Shown here piece by piece: positions 9,643 through 18,822 of a DNA stretch of 64,000 nucleotides. The stretch's first letter is position 1; the number at the start of each line of letters is the position of its first letter. The DNA is from Rhizobium gallicum bv. gallicum R602sp (lineage in GTDB: Bacteria; Pseudomonadota; Alphaproteobacteria; Rhizobiales; Rhizobiaceae), in contig NZ_CP006880.1 in the NCBI RefSeq assembly GCF_000816845.1, forward strand, positions 2,046,001-2,110,000. The letters are read 5' to 3'. A model generated the notes under the pieces. That model was not told where the DNA came from and did not search any database. It saw nothing but the letters and a program-made list of their open reading frames with translations. Position numbers and translations under genes: made by a program.

Positions 9643-10548
9643 ATGGATATAAGACGCCTCAAATCCTTCATCGTCATCGTGGACAGCGGCAGCATCACGC
9701 GTGCGGCGGACATCCTGCATCTTGCCCAGCCGGCACTGAGCCAGCAACTGGCGGCACTTGAGGAACATTTCGGCCAGAAACTGCTGATCCGCAGCCAGCA
9801 GGGCGTCACCATGACCGACGCAGGCCATGCGGTCTACCGGCATGCCCAGATCATCCTGCGTCAGATGGAACAGGCGCAGGCAGACGCCGCGGCCGCCGGT
9901 AATTCGCTTGCAGGGCGCGTTTCCGTGGGGCTCGTGCCGTTCAGCAGCGCCGCCACGCTGTCTGTCGAACTCCTGGCCGAGACAAGAAAACGGCATCCCG
10001 GTATTCTGCTTCACCTGACCGAAAGCGTCGGCCAGACCTATAGTCAGATGATCATGAACGGCAGGCTGGAAATGGCCCTGATCCACGGGGTCGGCCCGAT
10101 CAAGGGCGTCCGGTTCGAACCGATTCTGAGTGAAGAATTCTACCTCGTGGCACATCGCGACTTCGCCATCGAAGCGGATTCCAAACCCATTCCGGTTGGA
10201 GCGCTCGACGGATTGCCGATGCTGTTGCCGCCGATCTACAATTTCGTGCGCCGCGCGGTGGATACCGCATTCACGCGCAGTCGAATCAATCTCAAGGTCG
10301 TGGCGGAAGTCGAAATCGTGCGGACGCTCGCCCGCGCTGTAGGAACGGGCCTCGGAGCGACCATCATGCCGAAGGCCATTGCCGATCGCATCGTGTCGGA
10401 ATCGAGCGAGCCTCTCGTTTGCCGGCTGCTCTCTCCCAGGCTCGAGGAAACGCTGTCACTTTGCACGTCCGATCAGAGTTCGCTGTCAGAGCCGGCATTC
10501 GCCGTCAAGGACATTCTCGTCGAACTGACCGGGCGGCTGAAACTTTAG
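9643..10548 (+). CDS. LysR family transcriptional regulator
   Basis: Regulator of 301 residues. The N-terminal winged helix (MDIRRLKSFIVIVDSGSITR, then AQPALSQQLAALE) covers residues 1-60, and a periplasmic-binding-like effector domain follows from about residue 90. The ATG at 9643 gives the canonical LysR N-terminus; the longer open frame upstream is antisense to the SDR gene. It probably controls the divergent importer operon. Confidence 0.93.
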   Translation: MDIRRLKSFIVIVDSGSITRAADILHLAQPALSQQLAALEEHFGQKLLIRSQQGVTMTDAGHAVYRHAQIILRQMEQAQADAAAAGNSLAGRVSVGLVPFSSAATLSVELLAETRKRHPGILLHLTESVGQTYSQMIMNGRLEMALIHGVGPIKGVRFEPILSEEFYLVAHRDFAIEADSKPIPVGALDGLPMLLPPIYNFVRRAVDTAFTRSRINLKVVAEVEIVRTLARAVGTGLGATIMPKAIADRIVSESSEPLVCRLLSPRLEETLSLCTSDQSSLSEPAFAVKDILVELTGRLKL

Positions 10549-10611
10549 AGCCCGCGAGCAGGACGAATGCCCTCCGGCCCGGCAACCGGACCGGAAGGCT
10601 GCGGTCACGAG

Positions 10612-11823
10612 TTAGCGCATATCCCCGCAGAACTGGGCGATGCGTGCGCAGCCCTCATTGAGCATTTCCATGCTTGTCGCGTAGGAAATGCGGAAATAGG
10701 GGCTCATGCCATAGGCGGCACCCTGTACAGTCGCGACGTGATGCTCGTCCACGAGCGCCATGACGAAATCGACGTCGGTCTCGATCTTGCGCCCGCCCTT
10801 CGTGGTCTTGCCGATCAATCCGGAGATGTTGGGATAGATGTAGAAGGCGCCGTCGGGCTTGTGGCAGCGCAGCCCTTCGATCTTCGCCAGCTGGCCGAGG
10901 ACGAAATCGCGTCTTTCCCTGTAGATTGCCGCCCGCTCCTTGAGGAGATCTTGAGGCCCGTCCAGCGCGGCAATGGCCGCGGCCTGCGTGACGGTGGTGA
11001 TCCCGCCACCATTTTGACCGTTGACGTTGCTGATCGCGGCGATCAGTTCCTTCGAACCGCTGGCGCAATACCCCAACCGCCAGCCCGTCATAGCATAGGC
11101 CTTGGAAACACCATTCATCGTCAGGACGCGATCGTAGAGACTGGGGTCAGCATCGGCGATTGTGCAAAACTCGAACTCACCATAGATCAGAAACTCGTAG
11201 ATGTCGTCGGTGAGAATCCAGACCTGCGGATGACGGTGCATGACCTCCGCGATCGCGGCCATGTCTGCACGCGAGCAGGCCGCCCCTGTCGGATTGTTCG
11301 GGAAGTTCAGGATAAGCCACTTGGTGCGCGGCGTGATCGCCGCTTCGAGATCCTCGGGGCGCAGCTTGAAACCGGCCTGTTCGAAACACGGCACGGCCAC
11401 CGGAATACCGCCGGCGAACTTGACGATATCGGCATAGCTGACCCACGACGGTGTGGGAATGACGACTTCATCGCCCGGATTGCAGGTCGCGAGCATCGCA
11501 TTGAAGATCACCTGCTTGCCGCCGCCGGAAACGACGATCTGGCTGGCATTGTAATCAAGATTGTTGTCCCGCTTGAACTTCCTGCTGACCGCGGCCTTGA
11601 GCGCCGGCGTTCCATCCATCGGTGGATACTTGGTGTCGCCGCTGAGTGCTGCTGCATGGGCCGCCTCGATCGCATGAGCCGGCGTCGGAAAGTCCGGCTC
11701 CCCGGAGGAAAGGCTGACAACCTTGATGCCCCTGGCGGCCAGCTCCCTGGCACGTTGGGTCATGGCTGCGGAAGCGGAGATGGAAACGTTTTTTAGACGG
11801 TCGGCTATGGAAGACATCGACAT
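10612..11823 (-). CDS. Pyridoxal-phosphate aminotransferase, aspartate type
   Basis: Class I/II aminotransferase of 403 residues, similar in layout to rhizobial aspartate/prephenate aminotransferases. The substrate-binding NFPNNPTG motif is near residue 175, the PLP lysine lies in SKAYAMTGWRLGYC near residue 240, and the carboxylate-binding arginine is in FRISYATS near the end. It is the last gene of the 5-oxoprolinase/biotin-carboxylase operon, 32 bp after pxpA. A role in transaminating glutamate or a related amino acid made by the pathway fits but is inference. Confidence 0.93.
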   Translation of the reverse strand: MSMSSIADRLKNVSISASAAMTQRARELAARGIKVVSLSSGEPDFPTPAHAIEAAHAAALSGDTKYPPMDGTPALKAAVSRKFKRDNNLDYNASQIVVSGGGKQVIFNAMLATCNPGDEVVIPTPSWVSYADIVKFAGGIPVAVPCFEQAGFKLRPEDLEAAITPRTKWLILNFPNNPTGAACSRADMAAIAEVMHRHPQVWILTDDIYEFLIYGEFEFCTIADADPSLYDRVLTMNGVSKAYAMTGWRLGYCASGSKELIAAISNVNGQNGGGITTVTQAAAIAALDGPQDLLKERAAIYRERRDFVLGQLAKIEGLRCHKPDGAFYIYPNISGLIGKTTKGGRKIETDVDFVMALVDEHHVATVQGAAYGMSPYFRISYATSMEMLNEGCARIAQFCGDMR

Positions 11824-11855
11824 GATCTTTCGGTGAGATGAACCGTAGGGCTCAA

Positions 11856-12623
11856 TCAGGAAGCAAGTTCGGCCGCAGGCGCGAAGGTAGCGCCGGAAGC
11901 CTCCATTTCGCTGCGGATGATGCGGGCAAGCTCCAGCGCGCCGGGCGTATCGCTATGGACGAGGATCGATCGGGCCGTCATTGCGATGACAGTGCCGTCG
12001 ATGGCCTCGACGGTACCGTCGGTCAGGAACTGGCGAACGCGCACCCGCACGGAGGCCTCGTCCTTGACCAGGGCGCCCGGCAGACCGCGCGCCACCAGCT
12101 TGCCACCGCCGTCATAGGCGCGGTCTGCCAAAAACAGCGCCAGCGTCTTGAGCCCGGCACGTTTCGCCGCCCTTTCGATTTCGCTCTTAGGAGAAACGAA
12201 TACCACGAGGCGCGAGTCTACAGTGGAAATGGCATCCATCATCAGATCGGCGAGCACGGGATCGCGATTGACCATATTGCCCATGGCTGCATGAAAGCTG
12301 AAATGGCCGACGGTCACGCCTTCGCTCTTGGCGATCGCGCTCAGCGCGCCGAGCTGGTAGAGCATCTGCTGGCGAAGTTCATCCGGATGGAATGAAATCT
12401 CGCGCCGCCCGAAACCGGCCCGATCCGGAAGGCCTGGATGCGCACCGATGCCGACGCCGTTTTGTTTCGCAAGACGCACCATGCGCGCCATCGTGTCCGG
12501 GTCACCGCCGTGAAAGCCGCAGGCGATGTTGGCGGATGATACGATCTTCATCATCGCCTCGTCATCGCATAGCCGGTAAGGACCGAAACCTTCGCCCATG
12601 TCGGAATTCAGATCGAACTTCAC
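11856..12623 (-). CDS. pxpA: 5-oxoprolinase subunit A (LamB/YcsF family)
   Basis: LamB/YcsF protein of 255 residues, the A subunit of the bacterial ATP-dependent 5-oxoprolinase that opens pyroglutamate to glutamate. The family hallmarks DLNSDMGEGFGPY at the N-terminus and ANIACGFHGGDP near residue 35 are intact. It lies 31 bp downstream of pxpC in the same operon, so all three subunits are present. Confidence 0.93.
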   Translation of the reverse strand: MKFDLNSDMGEGFGPYRLCDDEAMMKIVSSANIACGFHGGDPDTMARMVRLAKQNGVGIGAHPGLPDRAGFGRREISFHPDELRQQMLYQLGALSAIAKSEGVTVGHFSFHAAMGNMVNRDPVLADLMMDAISTVDSRLVVFVSPKSEIERAAKRAGLKTLALFLADRAYDGGGKLVARGLPGALVKDEASVRVRVRQFLTDGTVEAIDGTVIAMTARSILVHSDTPGALELARIIRSEMEASGATFAPAAELAS

Positions 12624-12654
12624 CGCCTCCTCCTATTGAGCCGTTGAACTATCG

Positions 12655-13650
12655 TCATGCCATCGCCCTCAAAGCGCGCTTGACCATTTGTGACGTTCGC
12701 TGGACATCCTCGACATACCGGGCAACGGCCTGCTCAACGGCACGCGCTTCAGCATGCGTCGAGCGCACGAACCGCAGCCGGCTGCCCACGCGCGCCTGGC
12801 CGAGCCGCCACAGATCGCATTCGATGACTCCGGCGATTTTCGGATAGCCACCCGCCGTATTGGCGTCACTCATCTGAATGATCGGCTCCCCTTGAGGCGG
12901 CACCTGGATCACGCCCGGAACGACGCCATGGGAGCGCATCTCGATCGTCTTCGTGGGCTTGATTGGCTCCCCGGACAGACGATAGCCGGTGCGGTCGCTG
13001 CGAGAAGAAATATGCCAGATCTGGCTCCAGAAGGCGTCGCCATCTGAGACAAACAGCTCTTGCTCGCCGGCGGCTATCGCTCGGACCGGCAACGCGCCGT
13101 CGATGGGGGCGGGAAAGACATCGCCGAGCGCGACGGCCGGCGCAACGACGGCGATACCGTTGGCCGGCAGCGGGAGTTCATCAAGTGTTGAGCCGATTTC
13201 TATCCTGTCCCCATTGATGAGAGGACGCCCGGCATTGCCGCCGAATCCGCCCCGAAGCGCCGTGCTTCGCGAGCCCATGAGAACCGGTACATCAAGCCCT
13301 CCCCCGATCGCGATATAAGCGCGCGCCAGCGTCGGCGGCTGCTTCAGTTCGAGAACCTGGCCCGCCTCAGCGACATGCGTGCACCAGGCGAGCAGTTCCC
13401 TGCCATCGAGCACCAGTTGGCCGTCGGCGCCTGTTACGGCGAAGACGGTGTGCACGTCGAAGAGCAATTTGAATGGAAAGGTCTGCACCTCTATTGCCGC
13501 CGCATCTTCATCGTTGCCAACGAGGATGTTGCCGATCCTGACAGCGAACGGATCCATGGCGCCGCCGGCAGACACACCGATATCGCGATAGCCGGGGCGG
13601 CCAAGATCCTGCACCGTATTGAATGGGCCGGTTTCGACGATCTCGATCAT
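12655..13650 (-). CDS. pxpC: 5-oxoprolinase subunit C (KipA / AHS2 family)
   Basis: Carboxyltransferase-like subunit of 331 residues, related to KipA and to part of urea amidolyase. The start at 13650 gives the standard N-terminus MIEIVETGPFNTVQDLGRPG and overlaps pxpB by 4 bp (ATGA). The motif GRPGYRDIGVSAGGAMD and the late GGYPKIAGVIECDLWRLGQ segment are typical. It works with PxpB and PxpA. Confidence 0.93.
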   Translation of the reverse strand: MIEIVETGPFNTVQDLGRPGYRDIGVSAGGAMDPFAVRIGNILVGNDEDAAAIEVQTFPFKLLFDVHTVFAVTGADGQLVLDGRELLAWCTHVAEAGQVLELKQPPTLARAYIAIGGGLDVPVLMGSRSTALRGGFGGNAGRPLINGDRIEIGSTLDELPLPANGIAVVAPAVALGDVFPAPIDGALPVRAIAAGEQELFVSDGDAFWSQIWHISSRSDRTGYRLSGEPIKPTKTIEMRSHGVVPGVIQVPPQGEPIIQMSDANTAGGYPKIAGVIECDLWRLGQARVGSRLRFVRSTHAEARAVEQAVARYVEDVQRTSQMVKRALRAMA

Positions 13651-14354
13651 AGCTCGATCCTTGCCGGCACGAAGCGCACGGTATCGCCCGGCGCCATCAG
13701 GGCCGGTATCGATGAAGCCGGATCGAACATCTGCAGTTGCGCATAGCCTATGGAGTTCCATCCATTCGGTCCGGTCAGCATCGCAACGCCCGTCTGCATT
13801 CCGCCAATCGTCACGCAGCCTTTCTCCATCCTCAACGATGGGACTGCCTTTCTGGGCATGCATATCCGGGGATCGAGGCCATGCAGATAGCCAAAGCCCG
13901 GGGCGCTGCCCAAGGCGAATACGCGATAGGTCGCTTCATAGTGAATGCGTACGACGTCCCGGTCGCTTAGTCCGGAAAACTCGCACAAGGCGGGAAGATC
14001 AGTCGCATATGGCCCGCCGTAGTGGACCGGAATTTCGATCGTCTTCCCCGCCAGATCGAGGCTTTGGGCATTATTCCATGCCTCCAGCAATCGGCTGACG
14101 ACGATTTCGGGATCCTCGGGCGTCTCCTTGCAGATAGCCAGAAGATTGGTCATGCCGGGTATCACTTCCGCGATGTCCGCCCAACCCTTTACTGTTTGCG
14201 ACAAAGCCCAGATCCATCGCTGGGAGGCAAGATCGAAATCGCCTGAAGTTTCAAGCAGGAAGGATCGCGCCCCAATGAAGGAGACCCGCGCCCGGCCTTT
14301 GGCGGCCGCGACGATTTCGCGTTGCGGCGAAAGGTTGTTCAATGTGGCAATCAT
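13647..14354 (-). CDS. pxpB: 5-oxoprolinase subunit B (KipI / AHS1 family)
   Basis: Allophanate-hydrolase-subunit-1-like protein of 235 residues, partner of PxpC. The family signature APGFGYLHGLDPR lies near residue 150 and MLTGPNGWNSIGY near 205. It overlaps pxpC by 4 bp and the degenerate carrier gene upstream by 4 bp, consistent with translational coupling. Confidence 0.92.
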   Translation of the reverse strand: MIATLNNLSPQREIVAAAKGRARVSFIGARSFLLETSGDFDLASQRWIWALSQTVKGWADIAEVIPGMTNLLAICKETPEDPEIVVSRLLEAWNNAQSLDLAGKTIEIPVHYGGPYATDLPALCEFSGLSDRDVVRIHYEATYRVFALGSAPGFGYLHGLDPRICMPRKAVPSLRMEKGCVTIGGMQTGVAMLTGPNGWNSIGYAQLQMFDPASSIPALMAPGDTVRFVPARIEL

Positions 14355-14773
14355 GATTGCTGCTCGATTTCAAACAGGGGATCACCAAAACCGACTAGGG
14401 CATCGCGCTCTGAAAGCAGCCTAGTCAGCAAACCAGACCGGCCAGCGGTCATGGGAAGCAGGACGGAACCGATGCGGATGAAACCGATCACGTCTTTTTC
14501 GGAAACCTCATGCGGCAGTTGTTTGACGTCAACCGGTGCTGCGGGATGCGAGACGCAAAAGCGCCCCGCCATCGGCGCCTTGACGATCACTGACAGTGCC
14601 GCCGTCGGCTGCGCGTTTCCTGTCCGGGCGACTTGGATACCCTCTTCCTTCGAAACGACGATGCGAAGCTGTCCGCCCGGTTTGGAGATTTCCAGGCCGT
14701 CCACGCCGGCTGCCGTCAGCGCGTCCGTCAGGACTGCAATGGCCGCAGGATCGCTGAAGTCGATCGCGCTCAT
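14351..14773 (-). CDS. Degenerate biotin-carrier-like protein without biotinylation motif
   Basis: Protein of 140 residues with the layout of an AccB carrier: an N-terminal helical part, then a lipoyl/biotinyl-like beta domain running from VKAPMAGRF to ALVGFGDPLFEIEQ. Where a true carrier has EAMKM, this protein reads VLLPMTAGRSG, so there is no lysine to carry biotin. It sits between the biotin carboxylase and pxpB with 4-bp overlaps on both sides. The start at 14773 was chosen for the ATGA overlap. It is probably a structural or docking subunit; the intact carrier is encoded separately upstream. Confidence 0.75.
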   Translation of the reverse strand: MSAIDFSDPAAIAVLTDALTAAGVDGLEISKPGGQLRIVVSKEEGIQVARTGNAQPTAALSVIVKAPMAGRFCVSHPAAPVDVKQLPHEVSEKDVIGFIRIGSVLLPMTAGRSGLLTRLLSERDALVGFGDPLFEIEQQS

Positions 14774-16161
14774 GTCGGCCTCCGCTGCTTGAGCCATTGC
14801 TCGAGGTAGTGGATATCCGTCTCGCCACGGATGAACGTCTCGTCCTCGAACAGCGCGCGCAGGAGTGGAAGGTTGGTAGCGATCCCTTCTACGCGTGTGG
14901 CAGCCAACGCCTCTCGCATTTTCGCCATCGCTTCCGCCCGGATCGGCGCATGCACGATGAGTTTGGCGATCAACGAGTCGTAATAGGGCGAAACCCGGTA
15001 GCCGGCATGGATATGGGTGTCGACGCGAATGCCTGGTCCTTCAGGCAACGCGAGATCAGCGATAATGCCGGCCGAAGGCAGGAAGCTGTCGGGATTCTCG
15101 GCGTTGATGCGGCATTCGAAAGAATGCCCCTCGCATCTCATGTCGTCCTGAAGCAAATCCAGGGGTTCCCCCTGCGCAACCCTTATCTGAGCATGGACGA
15201 TATCGATGCCGCTGGTCATTTCTGTGACGGGATGTTCCACCTGCAGGCGCGTATTCATCTCGATGAAATAGAAGGCGCCATTTTCGTAGAGGAATTCGAA
15301 GGTTCCGACGCCTCGGTAGCCGATCTGCCGACAGGCTTCCGCGCAAGCCATCCCGACAGGCCGGATCGCATCCGGCGAAATCCCTGGCGCCGGCGCCTCC
15401 TCCACCACCTTCTGGTGACGGCGCTGCATCGAACAATCGCGCTGCCCGAGCCAGACGGCATTGCCTTGGGTGTCGCAAAGCACCTGGATCTCGATATGGC
15501 GAGGATGCTGGAGGTACTTCTCCATGTAGAGCACTGGGGATCCGAAGGCCTGACGGGCTTCCTCCCTGGTCAAGGTGATCGCCTCGTGCAGCGAGCAGGC
15601 CTCCGGGACGACGCGCATGCCTCTTCCGCCTCCGCCGCCGGCAGCCTTGATGATCACAGGATATCCGATTTCTTGCGCGATGCGCTCGATGGAAGCGGGA
15701 TCATCGGGAAGCGACGCATCCGGGCCGGGCACGCAGGGCACGCCGGCGGCGATCATCGCCCGCTTAGCCGATATCTTGTCGCCCATGGTGGCAATCGATG
15801 AAGCTTCCGGACCGATGAAAACAAAGCCCGCCCTCTCGACAGCTTCGCAGAACGCAGCGTTTTCCGACAGGAAGCCATAGCCCGGATGGATGGCCCCCGC
15901 GCCGGTCAGACGCGCTGCCAGGAGGATCGCATCCTGATTGAGATAGCTCTTGGCCGCATTCGCGGGACCGATGCATAAAAAGCTCTCGGCGGTCTTGCCG
16001 TAAAGCGCCTGCCTGTCTGCCTCGGAACAGATGGCCACAGTCTTTAGGCCGAGTTCACTGCAGGCGCGCTGGATCCGTGCGGCGATCTCGCCCCGATTGG
16101 CGATCAGAACCGTATCGAAACCTTGCTTAGGAGATGCAGTGTTGTCGAGAGGCTCGGCCAT
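14770..16161 (-). CDS. Biotin carboxylase subunit (AccC-like)
   Basis: ATP-grasp biotin carboxylase of 463 residues, full length. The N-terminal domain starts VLIANRGEIAARIQRAC, the glycine-rich ATP lid is KAAGGGGGRGMRVV near residue 165, and the catalytic FIEMNTRLQVEHPVTE stretch is near residue 290. It carboxylates the biotin of the neighbouring carrier. Linkage to pxpABC suggests a dedicated complex rather than fatty-acid synthesis, because no carboxyltransferase genes accD/accA are nearby. Confidence 0.93.
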   Translation of the reverse strand: MAEPLDNTASPKQGFDTVLIANRGEIAARIQRACSELGLKTVAICSEADRQALYGKTAESFLCIGPANAAKSYLNQDAILLAARLTGAGAIHPGYGFLSENAAFCEAVERAGFVFIGPEASSIATMGDKISAKRAMIAAGVPCVPGPDASLPDDPASIERIAQEIGYPVIIKAAGGGGGRGMRVVPEACSLHEAITLTREEARQAFGSPVLYMEKYLQHPRHIEIQVLCDTQGNAVWLGQRDCSMQRRHQKVVEEAPAPGISPDAIRPVGMACAEACRQIGYRGVGTFEFLYENGAFYFIEMNTRLQVEHPVTEMTSGIDIVHAQIRVAQGEPLDLLQDDMRCEGHSFECRINAENPDSFLPSAGIIADLALPEGPGIRVDTHIHAGYRVSPYYDSLIAKLIVHAPIRAEAMAKMREALAATRVEGIATNLPLLRALFEDETFIRGETDIHYLEQWLKQRRPT

Positions 16162-16610
16162 TACGCAATCTCCGCCAGCACGTCGCCTGTCTCGACTTCT
16201 CCGCCGTCGACTTCGGTCAGTCGCGCAATGCGGCCGGCATGCGGCGCGGCAATTTTGTTGAAGACCTTCATCGCTTCGATGATGAAAAGGGTTTGTCCTT
16301 CCTCCACCACGTCGCCGACCTTGACGAACGGCTCCTGGCCTGGTGCAGGCGCCCGATGCAGGACGCCGAAGACAGGCGCCTTCACGGGGAAAGCCGAGGT
16401 CTCGGCAGTTGCCGAAGACGCATCGCGAGCGGACTCGATGGAACCAGCTGATGCCGCCTTCGGCGCTTGCGCCGCGCCCTGTGATGCTGCCTGACCGGGG
16501 GTCGTGAAGATCCGAACGGTGACGCCTTTTTCCGTCACCGTCAGCTCGCTAATGTTCGATCGCCCGACAAAAGCGATTAGCGTCTTTATCTTCGACAGGT
16601 CCATAAGCAC
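16161..16610 (-). CDS. Biotin carboxyl carrier protein (AccB-like)
   Basis: Carrier of 149 residues. An N-terminal segment (LSKIKTLIAFVGRSNISELT) is followed by a Pro/Ala-rich linker at about residues 40-75 and a C-terminal biotinyl domain with the biotin lysine in IIEAMKVFNKI. Its stop overlaps the biotin carboxylase start by one base (TAATG). It is the first gene of the operon that runs through pxpBCA to the aminotransferase. A slightly shorter start at 16604 is also possible. Confidence 0.93.
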   Translation of the reverse strand: MLMDLSKIKTLIAFVGRSNISELTVTEKGVTVRIFTTPGQAASQGAAQAPKAASAGSIESARDASSATAETSAFPVKAPVFGVLHRAPAPGQEPFVKVGDVVEEGQTLFIIEAMKVFNKIAAPHAGRIARLTEVDGGEVETGDVLAEIA

Positions 16611-17279
16611 ACTCGGTATTCAAATTGCCTCAGCACGGTCCGCACAATTCAGACCGCGTTCGGCTGAATTCTTCGTAACACGATGACCTGCACGATGGGG
16701 TCAGAAGAACTTTTGATGGACGGCCTCAGTTCGCAAAGAAAGACGTTCAAGAGTGCTGCCGCGTCACGACCGACCTTTAGGCGTTCTTGCAGTTCTCTAT
16801 GTGCGGCTGACGGCATGTAACTTGGCCGGACAGCGAACTGGGGAATGTCGAGCGACCGTCGATCAATGAGCACGCCGACACGGACTTTTGCGGCCGTGGG
16901 ATTCCCGATGTAGATGCAGGCACGGATCAGAGCCCAAGCTCGAAAGGGTGGCGATCGACCGCCAAAGGCCAGCGCATCTTGGTTTCTGGAATCGTCTCAG
17001 GGTTTCGCCTTGATGGGGATCAGAAACCAGGGACACCTAACTCGAGGAGACGTTTTGATTTGCATATTCGAGTTGGCCCGCCATTGCGACATCACTAAAA
17101 ATCCGCGTTACAAGGCCATAACGACGATGTCGTTACAGGCCCGCGACTTCCATGGCTCTCGGTTGAGCGGTTGAAGTGTCGCCCATTCCGAGCCTGTTGG
17201 CTTCGATGGAGATCTAATATCTGTCGCGCGACGAGCTGTTTTGCGTGGACCGTCTGTTGGCCCTGTGTCCACCTAGGGC
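16611..17279. other. Intergenic, no gene recognised
   Basis: About 670 bp. It must hold the promoter of the accB-pxp operon. A minus-strand frame at 16649-16873 reads like the tail of a regulator (IPQFAVRPSYMPSAAHRELQ), but it has no start or DNA-binding part. I see no RNA gene or repeat. Confidence 0.45.
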
Positions 17280-18326
17280 TCAGGCGAGCATTTCGGAGAC
17301 AGTGACCGTCCGATGCTCCCGGCCCGCCCGGGAGATCGCCAGCACCGTCGCGAGCGTTATCGCGCCATCTCGGGCGGAAATGAGCGGTTCGGCCTTGCCT
17401 TCGATCACATCGGCGAAATGGTCGAGCTGGTTTTCGTAGGCGCGGCTGCCGTCGAGGGTAACGTGCTGGCGCACCAGAGCATGCTGCCAGTGACCGGCTT
17501 CCGTCTCATGCCGCCAGATATCCATGCCTGGTATCGACAGCGTAGCCTTCGTGCCTGCAAGATGATAGGAATTTTCCGGTTGATGCGGAAAGTAGAGCGC
17601 TTGGCCGGCCGCCGTATCCCAGTTGAACGGCGATACGGCCGCATCGCTCATCAAAAGCGTCCCGAGAGCGCCGCCCGCGAAGCGGACGCTGACGCTCGCC
17701 GTGTCCTCGACTTCAAACGACCGTATGGCGTTGGACGTGAATGCCATGACCTCATTGATATCGCCGCAGATGAAGCGGAGGCAGTCGACGTCGTGGATGA
17801 GGTTGATGAGGAGCGGGCCGCCTCCCGGCAGGCGGCGCCACGCCACGTCGAAGTACGGAACCGGCTTGTCCGTCATCCACATGGCGTTGACCGCGACCAG
17901 TCGACCGAGCGCGCCGTCGCGAACGATCTGACGGGCCTTGGCGATATCCGGGCTGTGGCGGCGCTGATGACCGATGAGCACCGGCACGCCCGCCTTCTCG
18001 GCCTCCGTGACGAGCCGCATCGCGGCTTCGAGCGAGTCGGCGATCGGTTTTTCGACCATGCAGGGAACGTTGCGCTCGACGCATGCGAGCGCCGCTTCCA
18101 CATGCAGGGCATTCGGCAGGGCGATGATGGCACCGTCTGGTTTCATCCGGTCAAGCATCTCGCGCACGTCCGTGAAAAACCGGGCGCTGAACTCGTCGGC
18201 GACGGCTTTCGCCGCCTCGGAGACGTCTGCGATGCCCACCAGCTCTACCCGGGGATTGGCGCGCAGCATCGCGGCATGTTCCCGCCCGATCAGCCCTGCT
18301 CCCATCAGCACGATTTTCTGCGACAC
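17280..18326 (-). CDS. Gfo/Idh/MocA family NAD(P)-dependent oxidoreductase
   Basis: Oxidoreductase of 348 residues related to inositol 2-dehydrogenases and sugar dehydrogenases. The Rossmann motif GAGLIGREHA is near residue 8, the catalytic-lysine motif CMVEKPIADS near residue 93, and the C-terminal alpha/beta domain begins GHQRRHSPD. The start is taken as GTG at 18326, because AAAGGAG lies 9 nt upstream and the N-terminus then reads VSQKIVLMGAG; the longer ATG frame adds non-homologous residues. It stands alone, so the substrate is unknown. Confidence 0.88.
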   Translation of the reverse strand: MSQKIVLMGAGLIGREHAAMLRANPRVELVGIADVSEAAKAVADEFSARFFTDVREMLDRMKPDGAIIALPNALHVEAALACVERNVPCMVEKPIADSLEAAMRLVTEAEKAGVPVLIGHQRRHSPDIAKARQIVRDGALGRLVAVNAMWMTDKPVPYFDVAWRRLPGGGPLLINLIHDVDCLRFICGDINEVMAFTSNAIRSFEVEDTASVSVRFAGGALGTLLMSDAAVSPFNWDTAAGQALYFPHQPENSYHLAGTKATLSIPGMDIWRHETEAGHWQHALVRQHVTLDGSRAYENQLDHFADVIEGKAEPLISARDGAITLATVLAISRAGREHRTVTVSEMLA

Positions 18327-18822
18327 GAAATTCGCTCCTTTGCTTGAGGGCGGACCGTCTCGCCTTGACGATCGCCCAAAGTTTCTCTGCGGTGGTCGTT
18401 GGGAAAGCCCAAAAAACGAAATGGGCCGGCATCTACTCGACCAGCACACCGATTCCCCGTGGAATTTACAGCCGCGCGCCGCCGCTGCAAGGTGGCCGGG
18501 CCAGACCGTTGGCTGTTGTTGCCGAAGCAGACTGGCTTGATCGCTTACTGACGCGACTTCGAGCGTTTGCGCGTGCGCCAGCAGACCAAAGCCGGGGTCC
18601 TCTCAAGCATCTTCGACGGAGACGTCAGCCAGAGAGCGATACCTGTCACTCGAGCCCGCGGTTCTAAAACACGACAGCGCAATCAAATGCGAACGCCGTT
18701 CGAAATCCTCGTAAAGTGAAATTCTTCCAAAACCTGATAAGGGCGTCCCATCAGTCTCGGCGAGCCTTTCGATTGCTGCTACGACCTTTTGGCGACGTTC
18801 TTCCTGAGGCCGTCGCCCTCTC
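18327..18822. other. Intergenic, no gene recognised
   Basis: About 500 bp between the oxidoreductase start and the end of the debranching-enzyme gene. It should contain the oxidoreductase promoter. I could not recognise a promoter motif, RNA or gene remnant. Confidence 0.45.

Noticed and set aside
10559..10606. GC-rich inverted repeat between the LysR and aminotransferase genes as a two-way terminator
   Set aside because: The stem is imperfect and lacks T-runs on both sides.
10567..11796. 409-codon plus-strand open frame
   Set aside because: Antisense to the aminotransferase; its composition is the usual complement of a GC-rich gene and it has no domain.
14797..15801. 334-codon plus-strand open frame
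   Set aside because: Lies wholly opposite the biotin carboxylase, which has intact motifs.
16649..16873. Minus-strand 74-codon frame resembling a regulator tail
   Set aside because: No DNA-binding part or start, and the similarity is too weak to call a pseudogene.
17313..18347. 344-codon plus-strand open frame
   Set aside because: Antisense to the Gfo/Idh/MocA oxidoreductase; no protein-like motif.
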